Positions 53,032-63,157 are shown, counted from the first letter of the stretch. The stretch: DNA of 64,000 bases from an uncultured Eubacteriales bacterium (GCA_902775345.1 CACYLW010000005.1:36117-100116), one strand, 5' to 3'. Made by a program: numbers and translations. The notes: a model not told the origin generated them from the sequence alone.

Positions 53032-53894
53032 TGACTCAGAACGAAAAGGCTGCTGCAGCCAAGAAGAGAAGTCATGCAATCATGATCATTGTGCTCGTTT
53101 TGCTGTTCATTCTCTTCATAATACCGTTTATCCTGGTAGTGATAAACGTATTCAAGACCAAGGGCGATATTCTTTCGAATCCTATGGCTCTTATCGGCGC
53201 ACACGGATTCACGCTGCAGAACTTCCCTGAAGCTATGGCTAAGATGAACTTCTTCAACGTGTTCAAGAACTCGCTGATCATCACGATTTTATCGACCATC
53301 CTTACCATCCTTGTATCGGCGATGGCATCGTTCGTCATCGTACGTAACGGAAAGTGGAAATTCTGCTCAGGCATCTTCGCTCTCATGGTTGCATCGATGG
53401 TCATTCCGTTCCAGGTACTGATGGTACCGCTGGTATCGGTATACGGAGGAATCTTCGGAGTACTCAACCACCGCATCACACTTATTCTGATGCACACAGG
53501 ATTCTCGGTCTCCATGGCTACGTTCATGTTCCACGGAGCGATCCACACTAACATACCTTTAGAGCTTGAGGAAGCGGCTCTGATCGACGGCTGTTCCAGA
53601 TGGCAGACATTCTGGAAAGTCGTATTCCCGCTCCTCAAACCGACAATCGCAACAGTAACGATCATCGACGCGATGGCGTTCTGGAACGACTACCTCCTGC
53701 CAAGCTTAGTACTGACAGACAAGTCGCTCTACACCATCCCTATCGCTACACAGGCCTTCTACGGAACATATTCCACAGACATCGGTCTGGTAATGGCGGC
53801 GCTGCTGCTGGCGATGCTGCCTATACTTATCCTGTACCTATTCCTGCAGAAGTACATTGTTGCGGGAGTTACATCAGGTGCTGTAAAGGGCTAA
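53031..53894 (+). CDS. Sugar ABC transporter permease, MalG/MsmG type
   Basis: A 287-residue CUT1 permease; six helices, EAA motif LELEEAALIDGCSRWQTFWKVVFPLLKPT and the ending LYLFLQKYIVAGVTSGAVKG, which is typical of the MalG group. Its ATG overlaps the stop of the upstream permease by one base (TAATG), with AAAGGAGAGG ahead, so the two are made together. Confidence 0.94.
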   Translation: MTQNEKAAAAKKRSHAIMIIVLVLLFILFIIPFILVVINVFKTKGDILSNPMALIGAHGFTLQNFPEAMAKMNFFNVFKNSLIITILSTILTILVSAMASFVIVRNGKWKFCSGIFALMVASMVIPFQVLMVPLVSVYGGIFGVLNHRITLILMHTGFSVSMATFMFHGAIHTNIPLELEEAALIDGCSRWQTFWKVVFPLLKPTIATVTIIDAMAFWNDYLLPSLVLTDKSLYTIPIATQAFYGTYSTDIGLVMAALLLAMLPILILYLFLQKYIVAGVTSGAVKG

Positions 53895-53935
53895 GGTATA
53901 TTACGGAAAATGAATTGACAGCAAGTATATAACGG

Positions 53936-54559
53936 ATGGAAAAGTTCTTTGATTCTGAAAACCCTGTAATGAGGTTTCTCTCAAGGCTCGTCGATCTGGC
54001 ACTGCTGAACATACTTACGGTATGCACATCAATGCTGATCGTGACGGCAGGCGGAGCGCTTACGGCAATGAACAACGTATTGCTTCACCTTGTAAGGGGA
54101 GACGAAACGTATGTGACCAGGATGTACTGGACATCGTTTAAAAAGAATTTCAGACAGGGGATACCCGAAGGCCTTCTGCTTCTGGCAGTGGCTGCCGTAA
54201 CTGCAGTCGACATGTGGACGCTGCACGGGTCGGGATCCAGACTTGCCACGATGATGATGATAATCGTCACCTTCATAGCCATGTTTCTGGCTGTGACATT
54301 CGTATATATGTTTGCGCTCCAGGCAAGGTATGAGAACACAGTCCGCGGTACGATCATAAACGCGTTCAGGCTGGCCATAGGCAATCTGCCGAGGACGGCC
54401 GGGATGTTGCTTATCTGGATCGTATGGGTGCTGATACTGGTGTATCTGCACAACGCTGCACCCGGGTTTTTCCTGTTATGCGGCCTGACTTTGCCGGGAT
54501 ATCTGTGTGCCATGCTTTATAACGGAGTATTCAACAAACTGGAGACTGAAGGAGAATAA
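53936..54559 (+). CDS. DUF624 (YesL-like) membrane protein
   Basis: A 207-residue protein with about six membrane helices (LALLNILTVCTSMLIVTAGGALTAMNN; LLLLAVAAVTAVDMW; MLLIWIVWVLILVYLHNAA). The start EKFFDSENPVMRFLSRLVDLALLN matches the DUF624/YesL family, which is commonly found beside CUT1 sugar importers and whose function is unknown. It lies between the permeases and the ATPase. ATG 53936 has a weak RBS (AACGG), so it may be made at a lower level than its neighbours. A second copy is on the - strand at 62478-63155. Confidence 0.88.
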   Translation: MEKFFDSENPVMRFLSRLVDLALLNILTVCTSMLIVTAGGALTAMNNVLLHLVRGDETYVTRMYWTSFKKNFRQGIPEGLLLLAVAAVTAVDMWTLHGSGSRLATMMMIIVTFIAMFLAVTFVYMFALQARYENTVRGTIINAFRLAIGNLPRTAGMLLIWIVWVLILVYLHNAAPGFFLLCGLTLPGYLCAMLYNGVFNKLETEGE

Positions 54560-54565
54560 AAAAAT

Positions 54566-55675
54566 ATGGCAAGTTTATCATTAAAACACATTGAGAAGAT
54601 CTACGAGAACGGATATCATGCCGTTCACGATTTCAATCTCGAAGTCGAAGATAAAGAATTTATTATCTTCGTAGGACCTTCCGGATGCGGAAAGTCCACA
54701 ACTCTGCGTATGATCGCTGGCCTTGAGGACATCTCCGAGGGAGAATTCCTCATCGACGGTGTAAAGATGAATGACGTAGAGCCTAAGGACAGAGATATCG
54801 CGATGGTATTCCAGAGCTACGCTCTCTATCCACACATGACAGTAAGAGACAACATGGGATTCGCTCTTAAGCTGAGAAAGGTTCCTCAGGCTGAGATCGA
54901 TGCTAAAGTAGACGAAGTAGCAAAGATCCTCGACCTCGAGAAGTTCCTCGACAGAAAGCCAAAGGCTCTTTCCGGCGGCCAGAGACAGCGTGTAGCCATG
55001 GGTCGTGCTATCGTTAGACAGCCTAAGGTATTCCTCATGGACGAGCCTCTGTCAAACCTCGATGCTAAGCTGAGAGTACAGATGAGAACAGAGATCGCTA
55101 AGCTCCACGAGAGACTGGGAACTACGATCATTTACGTAACTCATGACCAGACTGAGGCTATGACTCTCGGTACACGTATCGTAGTCATGAAAGATGGTCT
55201 CGTTCAGCAGATCAACTCGCCTGAACATCTCTACAACAAGCCATGCAACCTCTTCGTTGCAGGATTCATCGGATCACCTCAGATGAACTTCCTCGATGCT
55301 GTTGTTGAGAAGAAGGGCAATGACACATTCCTGGATATCGCAGGATTCCCAATCAAGCTTCCGGCTGACAAGGCAGAAGCTCTTAAGGGATACGAAGGCA
55401 AGACTGTTATTGCAGGTATCAGACCTGAGCACCTCCTCGACGGAAGAGGCAAAGAGAAAGACTTCGTTACGATCAAGGCTCCTATCGAAGTTCGTGAGCT
55501 CCTCGGCGCAGAAGCTTATCTGTACTTCACACTTGGCGGCAAGCAGTGCACAGCAAGAGTTGCTTCCGACGTAGACCTCTACGTAGGAATGGAAGGAACA
55601 ATGGCACTTGATCTTAACAAGCTCCAGCTCTTCGACAAGGAGACAGAGCAAAGCCTCCTCTGGAAAGAGTGGTAG
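54566..55675 (+). CDS. Sugar ABC transporter ATPase, MsmK/UgpC type
   Basis: A 369-residue ATPase of the MalK family: Walker [13 protein letters not shown]-loop [12 protein letters not shown], signature [15 protein letters not shown], Walker [17 protein letters not shown], switch VTHDQTEAM, and a C-terminal TOBE-type regulatory domain (~240-369; [11 protein letters not shown]). In many Bacillota one such ATPase serves several sugar importers. It starts 7 bases after the DUF624 gene and is followed by a strong terminator, closing the importer operon. Confidence 0.96.
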   Translation: MASLSLKHIEKIYENGYHAVHDFNLEVEDKEFIIFVGPSGCGKSTTLRMIAGLEDISEGEFLIDGVKMNDVEPKDRDIAMVFQSYALYPHMTVRDNMGFALKLRKVPQAEIDAKVDEVAKILDLEKFLDRKPKALSGGQRQRVAMGRAIVRQPKVFLMDEPLSNLDAKLRVQMRTEIAKLHERLGTTIIYVTHDQTEAMTLGTRIVVMKDGLVQQINSPEHLYNKPCNLFVAGFIGSPQMNFLDAVVEKKGNDTFLDIAGFPIKLPADKAEALKGYEGKTVIAGIRPEHLLDGRGKEKDFVTIKAPIEVRELLGAEAYLYFTLGGKQCTARVASDVDLYVGMEGTMALDLNKLQLFDKETEQSLLWKEW

Positions 55676-55711
55676 GATTTACAGATCTTGTACTTAAGTA
55701 AAACACTTTAT

Positions 55712-55750
55712 AGGACTGTCACTATCCGGTGGCAGTCCTGTTATTTTTTT
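55712..55750 (+). terminator. Rho-independent terminator of the sugar importer operon
   Basis: AGGACTGTCAC (55712-55722) pairs with GTGGCAGTCCT (55729-55739), one G-T pair, loop TATCCG, then GTTATTTTTTT. Confidence 0.93.
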
Positions 55751-55794
55751 GATATTATCTTCGTGTAATAAAAACACTTTAAACGGAGAGGGAA

Positions 55795-57981
55795 ATGAGC
55801 ATACGGTATATAGAAGAGACGAAACATCTGATACTTGAAACAAAGAATTCAGGTTACCATATGAAGATCGACCATCTGGGCTATCTTCAGCATATGTATT
55901 ACGGACCAAAGCCGGGACAGGACAACCTGTCTTACGCGTTCCGTTATTATGACAGAGGGTTCTCCGGCAATCCTTATGACATGAGGTATGACCGCACATA
56001 CTCTCTGGATTCTATGCCGCAGGAGTATACATCTTTCGGTGTGGGAGACTTTCGCGTAAACAGCATAGCGGCATCATGTTCAGACGGTAGCCGCTGTGCG
56101 GAATTCAAGTATGTGTCCCATGAAATTGTAAGCGGAAAACTCAGCATACCGGGACTTCCGTCAGTCTATGATGAAGAAGGCAAGGCCCAGACGCTGATAG
56201 TGACACTGATTGATAACGCGGCAAACATGGGTATCAAGCTGTATTACGGTGTGTTTGAAGATCTTGATATCATTACCAGATCAGCAGAAATAATCAATGC
56301 CGGTTCAGAAATGGTGTGGCTGCGCAAGGCATCCTCCATGTGCCTCGATCTGCCTTATGGAAACTGGGATCTGATCCATTTCCACGGCAGGCACTGCATG
56401 GAACGTCAGGTAGAGCGCATAAAAATGTTCCACGGTGTCCATACTTTTATATCAGGACGCGGAATGTCGAGCCATCAACATAATCCTTTTATAATCATAT
56501 GCGATCATGATGCTACCGAAGACAGCGGCATATGCTACGGCATGATGCTCATGTATTCGGGAAACCACAAAACTGAGGTCGAACGCGATCAGTTCGAGAG
56601 CGTCCGTGTAGTAATGGGACTCAATGACGACCGGTTCCGCTGGGAGCTTGAGCCGGGCACATCGCTTCATACACCTGAAGTGATACTTACATGCGCTGAC
56701 GGACTGACTGAGCTTTCGAATAATTATCACCGCTGCATACGCAACAACGTAGTGAGAGGAAAGCATAAACTCAGCCACAGACCGGTGCTTGTCAACAACT
56801 GGGAAGCAACATACTTTGATTTCACAGAAGACAAACTCCTTGAGATCTGCGGTATAGCCAAGGATCTCGGTATAGAGATGTTTGTGCTCGATGATGGCTG
56901 GTTCAGAAACAGAAAAGATGACAACGGCGGCCTGGGCGACTGGGTGGTTGACACAGATAAGCTGCCGAACGGGCTCGGAGGTCTGATCTCAAAGGTCAAG
57001 GGAATGGGCCTTAAGTTCGGACTCTGGATAGAACCGGAGATGATAAGCGAAGATTCAGATCTGTACAAGGCACATCCTGAGTGGGCCCTGACAGCTCCGG
57101 GACGGGCACCTATGATGGCGCGCAACCAGCTTGTGCTCGACCTGTCAAACGATGATGTGCATGAATATTTATATAACACCATAGCCGGACTGCTCAGGGA
57201 CTACGATATAGATTATATAAAATGGGACTTCAACCGTCCGATATCTGATGTTTACTCACATTCGACTCCGTCAGCCAGACAGGGCGAAGTACCTCACCGC
57301 TATTATCTGAGCCTTTATAAATTGTACGACAGGCTTACCACGGAATTCCCGGACGTGCTGTTCGAGGGATGCGCGGGCGGCGGCGGACGTTTTGACGCGG
57401 GCATGCTTCAGTACTCACCGCAGGTATGGTGCTCAGATAACACAGATCCGGTGGCGCGGCTTACCATTCAGTACGGCACCTCGTTCGGATATCCATCCTC
57501 TTCAATGGGAGCGCATGTAAGCGCATCACCGAATCATCAGACAGGACGTAAGACGCCTCTGTCGACACGCGGTGTTGTGGCAATGGCCGGTACATTCGGA
57601 TATGAGCTTGATCTTACAAAGCTCACAGTGGAGGAATGCGGCGAGATAAGAAATCAGATAAAGCGATATAAGGACATAGAACCTGTGGTCCATGGCGGAC
57701 GTTTATACAGGCTGAGTGACCCGTCGGAAAACAGCAGGTACTTTTGCTGGGAACATGTAAGTCAGGACAGAAGCCGCTGCATACTTAGTGTTGTCGTGAC
57801 TGATCCGCAGGCAAATTACACTCTTGTACATGTGAAACTTAAGGGACTGGATCCGGATGCGATGTACTCTGTCGGAGCTGAGTTCGAATGCCGCGGCAGT
57901 ACTCTGATGCAGAACGGATACACCTTCCCTCAGCTGACCGGGGATTATCCGGCACAGCAGTTGGATATAATCAGGATATAA
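55795..57981 (+). CDS. Alpha-galactosidase, glycoside hydrolase family 36
   Basis: A 728-residue enzyme that removes terminal alpha-1,6-galactose from raffinose, stachyose or melibiose. The nucleophile is Asp478 (YIKWDFNRPISD) and the acid/base is Asp548 (CSDNTDPVARL); both numbers coincide with Geobacillus AgaA/AgaB. FVLDDGWFRNRKDDNGGLGDW and GLWIEPEMISEDSDLYKAHPEW are the usual substrate-pocket blocks. It has no signal peptide, so cleavage is in the cytoplasm after uptake. A GH32 gene follows 15 bases later, giving galactose plus sucrose, then fructose and glucose. RBS ACGGAGAGGG. Confidence 0.97.
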   Translation: MSIRYIEETKHLILETKNSGYHMKIDHLGYLQHMYYGPKPGQDNLSYAFRYYDRGFSGNPYDMRYDRTYSLDSMPQEYTSFGVGDFRVNSIAASCSDGSRCAEFKYVSHEIVSGKLSIPGLPSVYDEEGKAQTLIVTLIDNAANMGIKLYYGVFEDLDIITRSAEIINAGSEMVWLRKASSMCLDLPYGNWDLIHFHGRHCMERQVERIKMFHGVHTFISGRGMSSHQHNPFIIICDHDATEDSGICYGMMLMYSGNHKTEVERDQFESVRVVMGLNDDRFRWELEPGTSLHTPEVILTCADGLTELSNNYHRCIRNNVVRGKHKLSHRPVLVNNWEATYFDFTEDKLLEICGIAKDLGIEMFVLDDGWFRNRKDDNGGLGDWVVDTDKLPNGLGGLISKVKGMGLKFGLWIEPEMISEDSDLYKAHPEWALTAPGRAPMMARNQLVLDLSNDDVHEYLYNTIAGLLRDYDIDYIKWDFNRPISDVYSHSTPSARQGEVPHRYYLSLYKLYDRLTTEFPDVLFEGCAGGGGRFDAGMLQYSPQVWCSDNTDPVARLTIQYGTSFGYPSSSMGAHVSASPNHQTGRKTPLSTRGVVAMAGTFGYELDLTKLTVEECGEIRNQIKRYKDIEPVVHGGRLYRLSDPSENSRYFCWEHVSQDRSRCILSVVVTDPQANYTLVHVKLKGLDPDAMYSVGAEFECRGSTLMQNGYTFPQLTGDYPAQQLDIIRI

Positions 57982-57996
57982 CAGGGAGAAAGACAA

Positions 57997-59640
57997 TTGA
58001 TCAGTAAGGAACTACAGCAGGTAAGAGAATACGAAGAACGTGAATCGGCGCTTGTTACCGGAGAAGAGCGCCCGGTATTTCATTTAACACCGCGCATAGG
58101 ATGGCTCAACGACCCTAACGGATTCTCCTTCTATAATGGCGAATACCATCTTTTCTACCAGTATCATCCGTACAGCTCATACTGGGGCCCTATGCACTGG
58201 GGACATGCAGTCAGCAAGGACCTGATAAGCTGGAAATACCTTTCTGCCGCCATGGCCCCGGATACGGAGTACGACGGCGCGGGGTGCTTTTCGGGTACAG
58301 CGATGATATTGCCGGACGGAAGACAGCTCCTCATGTATACGGGCTGCGGAGACAACAGCAAGGACCCACTCGGAAAAGGAAGATGGCTCCAGACACAGTG
58401 CGTTGCCGTTTCGGAAGAACAGGATGACGGAAGCATTGAGTATGTGAAGTGCGACGGCAATCCCGTGATCGATATATGCGATCTGCCGGAGGACTGTGAC
58501 CCGTACGAGTTCAGGGATCCGTACATATGGCGCACCCCGGACGGCACTTACAGAGCGCTTGTTGCCGCAGGCAGGACAGGTGAGATAGGCGAAGACGGGA
58601 ACTACGTGCATGAAAAGGGTACGCAGCTTATCCTGTTCAGGAGCAAAGACTGCTTCAACTGGGAGTTCGGAAAGGTGCTTTTTGAAGACCACCGCAAGAT
58701 AGGCGTCATGTGGGAATGTCCGAATTTCTTTGAACTTGACGGCAAGCATATACTGATCGCCAGCCCTATGGACATGCACGCTGAAGCTGATGAAGCGATC
58801 GGCTCGGTAAGATTCCCTCAGGGCAGCAATGTATGCTGCATAGCAGGGGCATATGATGAAGAGACGGAAACATTCACCCCGGACGGCGGCTATGAGCCGG
58901 TAGATATCGGTCTCGATTTTTATGCGCCGCAGGTGATGGAGGCTCCGGACGGCAGACACATAATGATCGGCTGGATGCAGGACCCTAAGAACGGCAACTT
59001 TGTCAGCGCGCAGGACGACATTTCAAGACCGGGACTTCTGTATGCTGTTCCTATGGATCATCCGGACGGATATGTCCACGGACCGGAAGGCTCGCATACA
59101 TTCGGCCAGATGACTGTTCCGAGAGAACTGAAATACAGAGACGGAAAGCTTTATCAGTGGCCGGTCAGGGAGATCTGCGAGTACAGAAAGGACAGACTGG
59201 ATTATGACGGTGTGCTGCTCAAAAATGAGGAGCGCAGTTTTGACGGAATATCCGGCAGGTCAATAGAGCTGGAAGTAGTGATCGCTCCGCGTGAGCCGGG
59301 CGCCCCGCTCTACAGGGAGTTCCATATAGATTTCGCCAAAGATGAAGAACACTTCATAAGGCTCAGCTATAAACCGGCAAGATCGCTGATCACGATCGAC
59401 AGAAGCCGCAGCGGCCAGTGCAGCGAGATCACTGCGAGGAGAAGCTACAGGGCGGCGTATGCTGACGGCAGCCTCAGCCTGAGGATACTTATAGATAAAT
59501 GGAGCGCTGAAGTATTCGTCAACGGAGGTGAGCAGGTCATGTCGCTCACTTATTACACTCCTGCAGATGCAGAAGGTATCACGTTCTCGGCTGACGGTAC
59601 AGCAGCAATGGATATAACAGCATATCATATACAAAAATAG
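57997..59640 (+). CDS. Beta-fructofuranosidase / sucrose-6-phosphate hydrolase, GH32, TTG start
   Basis: A 547-residue GH32 enzyme. Nucleophile Asp39 is in WLNDPNG, the transition-state Asp174 is in EFRDPYIW, and the acid/base Glu240 is in MWECPNFFEL; a beta-sandwich forms the last ~170 residues. No ATG lies upstream of the catalytic Asp in this frame, so the gene must use TTG 57997, with GGGAG (57983-57987) ahead of it. No phosphotransferase gene is nearby, and an ABC importer is, so free sucrose or the sucrose left after galactose removal is the likely substrate rather than sucrose-6-phosphate. Confidence 0.93.
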   Translation: MISKELQQVREYEERESALVTGEERPVFHLTPRIGWLNDPNGFSFYNGEYHLFYQYHPYSSYWGPMHWGHAVSKDLISWKYLSAAMAPDTEYDGAGCFSGTAMILPDGRQLLMYTGCGDNSKDPLGKGRWLQTQCVAVSEEQDDGSIEYVKCDGNPVIDICDLPEDCDPYEFRDPYIWRTPDGTYRALVAAGRTGEIGEDGNYVHEKGTQLILFRSKDCFNWEFGKVLFEDHRKIGVMWECPNFFELDGKHILIASPMDMHAEADEAIGSVRFPQGSNVCCIAGAYDEETETFTPDGGYEPVDIGLDFYAPQVMEAPDGRHIMIGWMQDPKNGNFVSAQDDISRPGLLYAVPMDHPDGYVHGPEGSHTFGQMTVPRELKYRDGKLYQWPVREICEYRKDRLDYDGVLLKNEERSFDGISGRSIELEVVIAPREPGAPLYREFHIDFAKDEEHFIRLSYKPARSLITIDRSRSGQCSEITARRSYRAAYADGSLSLRILIDKWSAEVFVNGGEQVMSLTYYTPADAEGITFSADGTAAMDITAYHIQK

Positions 59641-59652
59641 AGCGATTCAATG

Positions 59653-59658
59653 TATAAT
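59653..59658 (+). promoter_or_regulatory. Possible -10 element before the fructokinase gene
   Basis: A perfect TATAAT, with TG directly before it but lacking the spacer base of a true extended -10. The best -35 (TACAAA, 59630-59635) is weak. It would allow the fructokinase-amylosucrase pair to be transcribed apart from the GH36-GH32 pair. Confidence 0.4.
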
Positions 59659-59701
59659 TATCTCATCTGAAACAACTGCGGAAAGATAAAGGGGAATTAA
59701 T

Positions 59702-60652
59702 ATGATTGATATAATTACACTCGGAGAACTTCTGATAGATCTTACTCAGCGCGGTTCTGACGAAAACGGAAACGGAGAATTCACTGCATATCCGGGCGGT
59801 GCTCCGGCGAACGTAGCTGTTGCAGCTTCAAGACTCGGAGCTTCAGCAGGCTTTATCGGCAAGGTCGGTGATGATGCTTTCGGACGCAGCCTTGCAGATA
59901 CACTGAAGAAAGATAATGTCGACATAAAAGGCTTATATTATGATGATTATCAGCCGACAACCATGGCGATAGTTTCGGTAGACGAGTCCGGTGAACGTGA
60001 TTTTTCGTTTTACAGAAAGCCGGGCGCAGATACTCAGCTGACAGTAGAAGAGGCTGTAGCAGCCCTGGCAGATCTTCCGAAGATCCTGCATGTAGGTTCG
60101 CTGTCGATGACTACTTCGCCGGGAAAGGAAGCGTGTGTAGAAGCTGTTAAATATGCGAAGGATAACGGCTCGGTAATAAGCTATGACCCTAACTACAGGG
60201 CGGCGCTCTGGGACAGCGAGGAGCATGCCATCGAGATGATGAAGGTGCTTCTCCCTTATGCTGACATACTTAAGGTGTCAGATGAAGAGATGGTCATGCT
60301 GACCGGAACAGACGACTTCGAAAAAGGAAGCCTTGTACTTGCTGAGTATGGCTGCGGCCTTGTCATGGTGACCCTCGGCGCAGACGGTGTTTTCGTCCGC
60401 ATGGGAACTCATACTGCAACAGTGCCTGGATTCAGCGTAGAAGTGGCTGATACCAATGGCGCGGGCGACACCTTCCTTGGAGCCATGCTCATGCAGATCG
60501 CGAAAGGCGTATCAGGATCTGAAGATGTATGGTCGCAGCTGCTGGACATGGTGCGCTATGCCAACAAGGCTGCGTCACTGACCTGCTCTCGTCACGGAGC
60601 AATTCCTGCAATGCCTACACTTGCCGAAATGGAGAAGGAATTCAATGAGTAA
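59702..60652 (+). CDS. scrK: Fructokinase (PfkB family)
   Basis: A 316-residue ribokinase-fold sugar kinase. The N-terminal signature is GGAPANVAVAASRLGASAGFIGKVGDDAFG, and the C-terminal PfkB signature with the catalytic base is ADTNGAGDTFLGAMLMQ. Next to sucrose-splitting enzymes, fructose is the obvious substrate; the product, fructose-6-phosphate, enters glycolysis. RBS AAAGGGG before ATG 59702. Its last 8 bases overlap the amylosucrase gene. Confidence 0.92.
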   Translation: MIDIITLGELLIDLTQRGSDENGNGEFTAYPGGAPANVAVAASRLGASAGFIGKVGDDAFGRSLADTLKKDNVDIKGLYYDDYQPTTMAIVSVDESGERDFSFYRKPGADTQLTVEEAVAALADLPKILHVGSLSMTTSPGKEACVEAVKYAKDNGSVISYDPNYRAALWDSEEHAIEMMKVLLPYADILKVSDEEMVMLTGTDDFEKGSLVLAEYGCGLVMVTLGADGVFVRMGTHTATVPGFSVEVADTNGAGDTFLGAMLMQIAKGVSGSEDVWSQLLDMVRYANKAASLTCSRHGAIPAMPTLAEMEKEFNE

Positions 60653-62456
60653 AGAATCCAAACCAAAAAGAAAAAGCGTATTTGATGAAAGACTGGAGAA
60701 ATACCATGATGAGCTCAAATGGCTCTACATGGAACTGTACAATGATGAGGAGGCCTTTGAATACTTTCTGAACATGCTTCGCAGAAGCTTCAAGGAGCGT
60801 AAATCGTCGCTTCGCAGTGTTGATGCCAGACGTTCAGCTCATCCTGACATGCATCATTCCAACAAGATGATGGGCATGATGCTTTATACGGAGAATTTCG
60901 CGGGAAACCTGCCGGGTGTCAGAGACAGACTTGATTATCTCAGGGAGTGCGGTGTCAAGTATCTCCACCTGATGCCGCTTCTGGACACACCTGCAGACAG
61001 CGCAAGAAGTGACGGCGGATACGCAGTCTCTGATTTCAGAAAAGTAAGGCCTGATCTCGGTACTATGGAAGATCTCGAGAAACTCGCAGGAGACTGCCAC
61101 AAGAGAGGGATAAGGGTATGTCTCGATTTTGTGATGAACCATACGAGTGACGAGCATGAATGGGCAAAGGCTGCAAGGGCAGGTGATCCTGAAGCTCAGA
61201 GCAGATACTTCTTCTATGATAACTGGGATATCCCGAGACAGTACGAGCAGACGATGCCGCAGGTATTCCCTGAGACGGCTCCGGGCAATTTCACGTATTT
61301 TGAAGACTTCGGAAAGATAGTCATGACGACTTTCTATCCGTTCCAGTGGGACCTTAACTACGCGAATCCTACAGTCTTCAACGACATGACAGAAAACCTG
61401 CTCTACCTGGCAAACAGGGGAGTAGATATAGTAAGGCTCGATGCTGTTCCGTATATCTGGAAAGAACTGGGCACTAACTGCCGCAACCTGCCGCAGGTGC
61501 ACACGCTTGTCCGCATGATGAACATATCCTGCAGGATCGTATGCCCGAGCGTACTGCTCCTTGGCGAAGTCGTAATGGAACCGAGCAAGGTTCTCCCGTA
61601 CTTCGGCACTGAAGAAAAGCCTGAATGTGACATGCTCTACAACGTTACCACCATGGCTTCCATCTGGCACACCATGGCTACACGCGACGTAAGACTGCTC
61701 AGACATCAGCTGCAGCAGATAGAAAACCTGCCTTCAAACTGCATATTCCAGAACTATCTCAGATGCCACGATGATATCGGCTGGGGACTGGATTACGGAA
61801 TCCTTTCACAGTACGGCATGGGCGAGGCTTCACACAAGAAATACCTCAATGACTGGTTCACGGGAAAGTATTACGGAAGTCCTGCAAGGGGCGAGCTGTA
61901 TAACGATTCGGAGTGGCTCCGCGATGCCAGACTCTGTGGTACAACAGCTTCTCTCTGCGGGCTCGAAGCTGCCCTGTATGAGAATAATGAGGAATTAGTG
62001 CAGAGGTCCATCGACGCTGTCGTCATGCTCCACGCATGCATGCTTACACTTCGCGGCATACCTGTTTTCTACAGCGGTGATGAGATCGGGATGCTGAATG
62101 ACTACGGATATCATGATGACCCGGGCAGATGGGCAGACAGCCGCAACATACACAGAGGAAAGATGGACTGGGAGAAGGCAGAGGAAAGAAAAGATCTCTC
62201 CACTCCGACAGGAAAGATCTTCCATGAACTGCGCGAGCTCGTTATGATACGCAGATTCAACGAAGTATTCCATTCAGACGCCCACGTTTATCCGATCGAT
62301 ACGGGTGACAACAGAGTGCTTGGAATAGCCAGAGACTACAAGGGAAAGCGCATGCTCGGCCTCTTTAACTTCTCACCGGATGAGGTGTGGGTAGACGCAT
62401 GGACCGGCGGAAGCATGATGAAACCGTACGGATTCCGCTGGATCCTTGAAAGATAA
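60645..62456 (+). CDS. Amylosucrase-type GH13 enzyme (GH13 subfamily 4)
   Basis: A 603-residue enzyme that matches Neisseria amylosucrase around the active site: nucleophile Asp266 in VRLDAVPYIWKELGTNCRNLPQVHTLV, acid/base Glu308 in LLGEVVMEPSKV, and Asp376/377 in NYLRCHDDIGWGLDYG. A helical N-terminal domain (~1-90), as in amylosucrase, is present. The enzyme transfers glucose from sucrose onto alpha-1,4-glucan and frees fructose; related enzymes only hydrolyse sucrose, so the balance is uncertain. ATG 60645 (GGAGAAGGA ahead) overlaps the fructokinase gene by 8 bases, linking fructose release to its phosphorylation. No signal peptide is seen. Confidence 0.9.
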   Translation: MSKESKPKRKSVFDERLEKYHDELKWLYMELYNDEEAFEYFLNMLRRSFKERKSSLRSVDARRSAHPDMHHSNKMMGMMLYTENFAGNLPGVRDRLDYLRECGVKYLHLMPLLDTPADSARSDGGYAVSDFRKVRPDLGTMEDLEKLAGDCHKRGIRVCLDFVMNHTSDEHEWAKAARAGDPEAQSRYFFYDNWDIPRQYEQTMPQVFPETAPGNFTYFEDFGKIVMTTFYPFQWDLNYANPTVFNDMTENLLYLANRGVDIVRLDAVPYIWKELGTNCRNLPQVHTLVRMMNISCRIVCPSVLLLGEVVMEPSKVLPYFGTEEKPECDMLYNVTTMASIWHTMATRDVRLLRHQLQQIENLPSNCIFQNYLRCHDDIGWGLDYGILSQYGMGEASHKKYLNDWFTGKYYGSPARGELYNDSEWLRDARLCGTTASLCGLEAALYENNEELVQRSIDAVVMLHACMLTLRGIPVFYSGDEIGMLNDYGYHDDPGRWADSRNIHRGKMDWEKAEERKDLSTPTGKIFHELRELVMIRRFNEVFHSDAHVYPIDTGDNRVLGIARDYKGKRMLGLFNFSPDEVWVDAWTGGSMMKPYGFRWILER

Positions 62457-62477
62457 TATAGTAACTAAAGATTTGCT

Positions 62478-63155
62478 TCAGATCAGATCCGGTTCGGATT
62501 CCTCATCCGGACCGGATCTGTCCGGCAATTCGAAATCAAAATACGGAGCAAGAGGCTTCATCATCAGCTTTGAACAAAGATAAGCCGTGCCGCCGAAAAA
62601 CAAAGCTGGCCACAGTACGATGATGCGGCTCAGAATGAACGGGGCAAAAGCCAGCAATGCTACCGGGACCAGCCACAGCACACACATGACAAGTGTGCGC
62701 GGCAGCCATGAAATGCCTAAGTAAAAGGCGTTTTTTATTGTCTGAAAAATACCGTTCTCAAACTGTGACGTGAGCGCGAATGCCCACACTGCAGTGATCA
62801 TCCATATGATCATTCCTATTACCGCTATGATGCGCTGGATGCGTGCGGACGGGCTTCCCGATGCAGAGAGTACGACCAGATCAAATATAAAAACAGCAGC
62901 AGCCAGAAGGAACAGCAGCCAAAGCAGCGTGCCGTTCTTCAGATTGCTGCGGAAGTAGCGGAAGAAGTGGCGTGAGCGCCAGTTGCCTTCCTCGGTATTC
63001 ATGTTAAGTACGCATCTCATCAGGGCAGCCGAAGCGGCACCCATCGTGATGACGGGGATCGAACAAATCGTCCAGAGTATGCTGAGCATGGCAATATCAG
63101 CCATCCTTCCGAACAATGCCCAGATGGGAGTCTCAGAATCAAACAGTCTGTTAAT
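62478..63155 (-). CDS. DUF624 (YesL-like) membrane protein, apparent ATT start
   Basis: A second YesL-like protein, 225 residues if it starts at ATT (63155-63153). About six membrane helices (AMLSILWTICSIPVITMGAASAAL; LLWLLFLLAAAVFIFDLVV; LVMCVLWLVPVALLAFAPFIL). The first residues, read as (M)NRLFDSETPIWALFGRMADIAML, match the usual family start, which a TTG at 63116 would cut off and which has no RBS. GGAGG (63167-63163) stands 7 bases before the ATT. The upstream GH13 gene stops at 63158, so the two genes are 2 bases apart and coupled. The C-terminus is acidic (PDRSGPDEESEPDLI). Confidence 0.8.
   Translation of the reverse strand: MNRLFDSETPIWALFGRMADIAMLSILWTICSIPVITMGAASAALMRCVLNMNTEEGNWRSRHFFRYFRSNLKNGTLLWLLFLLAAAVFIFDLVVLSASGSPSARIQRIIAVIGMIIWMITAVWAFALTSQFENGIFQTIKNAFYLGISWLPRTLVMCVLWLVPVALLAFAPFILSRIIVLWPALFFGGTAYLCSKLMMKPLAPYFDFELPDRSGPDEESEPDLI
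62484..62520. repeat. Inverted repeat within the 3' end of the - strand DUF624 gene
   Basis: CAGATCCGGT (62484-62493) and ACCGGATCTG (62511-62520), with inner CGGAT/ATCCG, form a long hairpin between the convergent amylosucrase and DUF624 genes. There is no T run on either side, so it is at most a bidirectional pause or weak terminator, and part of it is coding. Confidence 0.45.
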
Positions 63156-63157
63156 AG

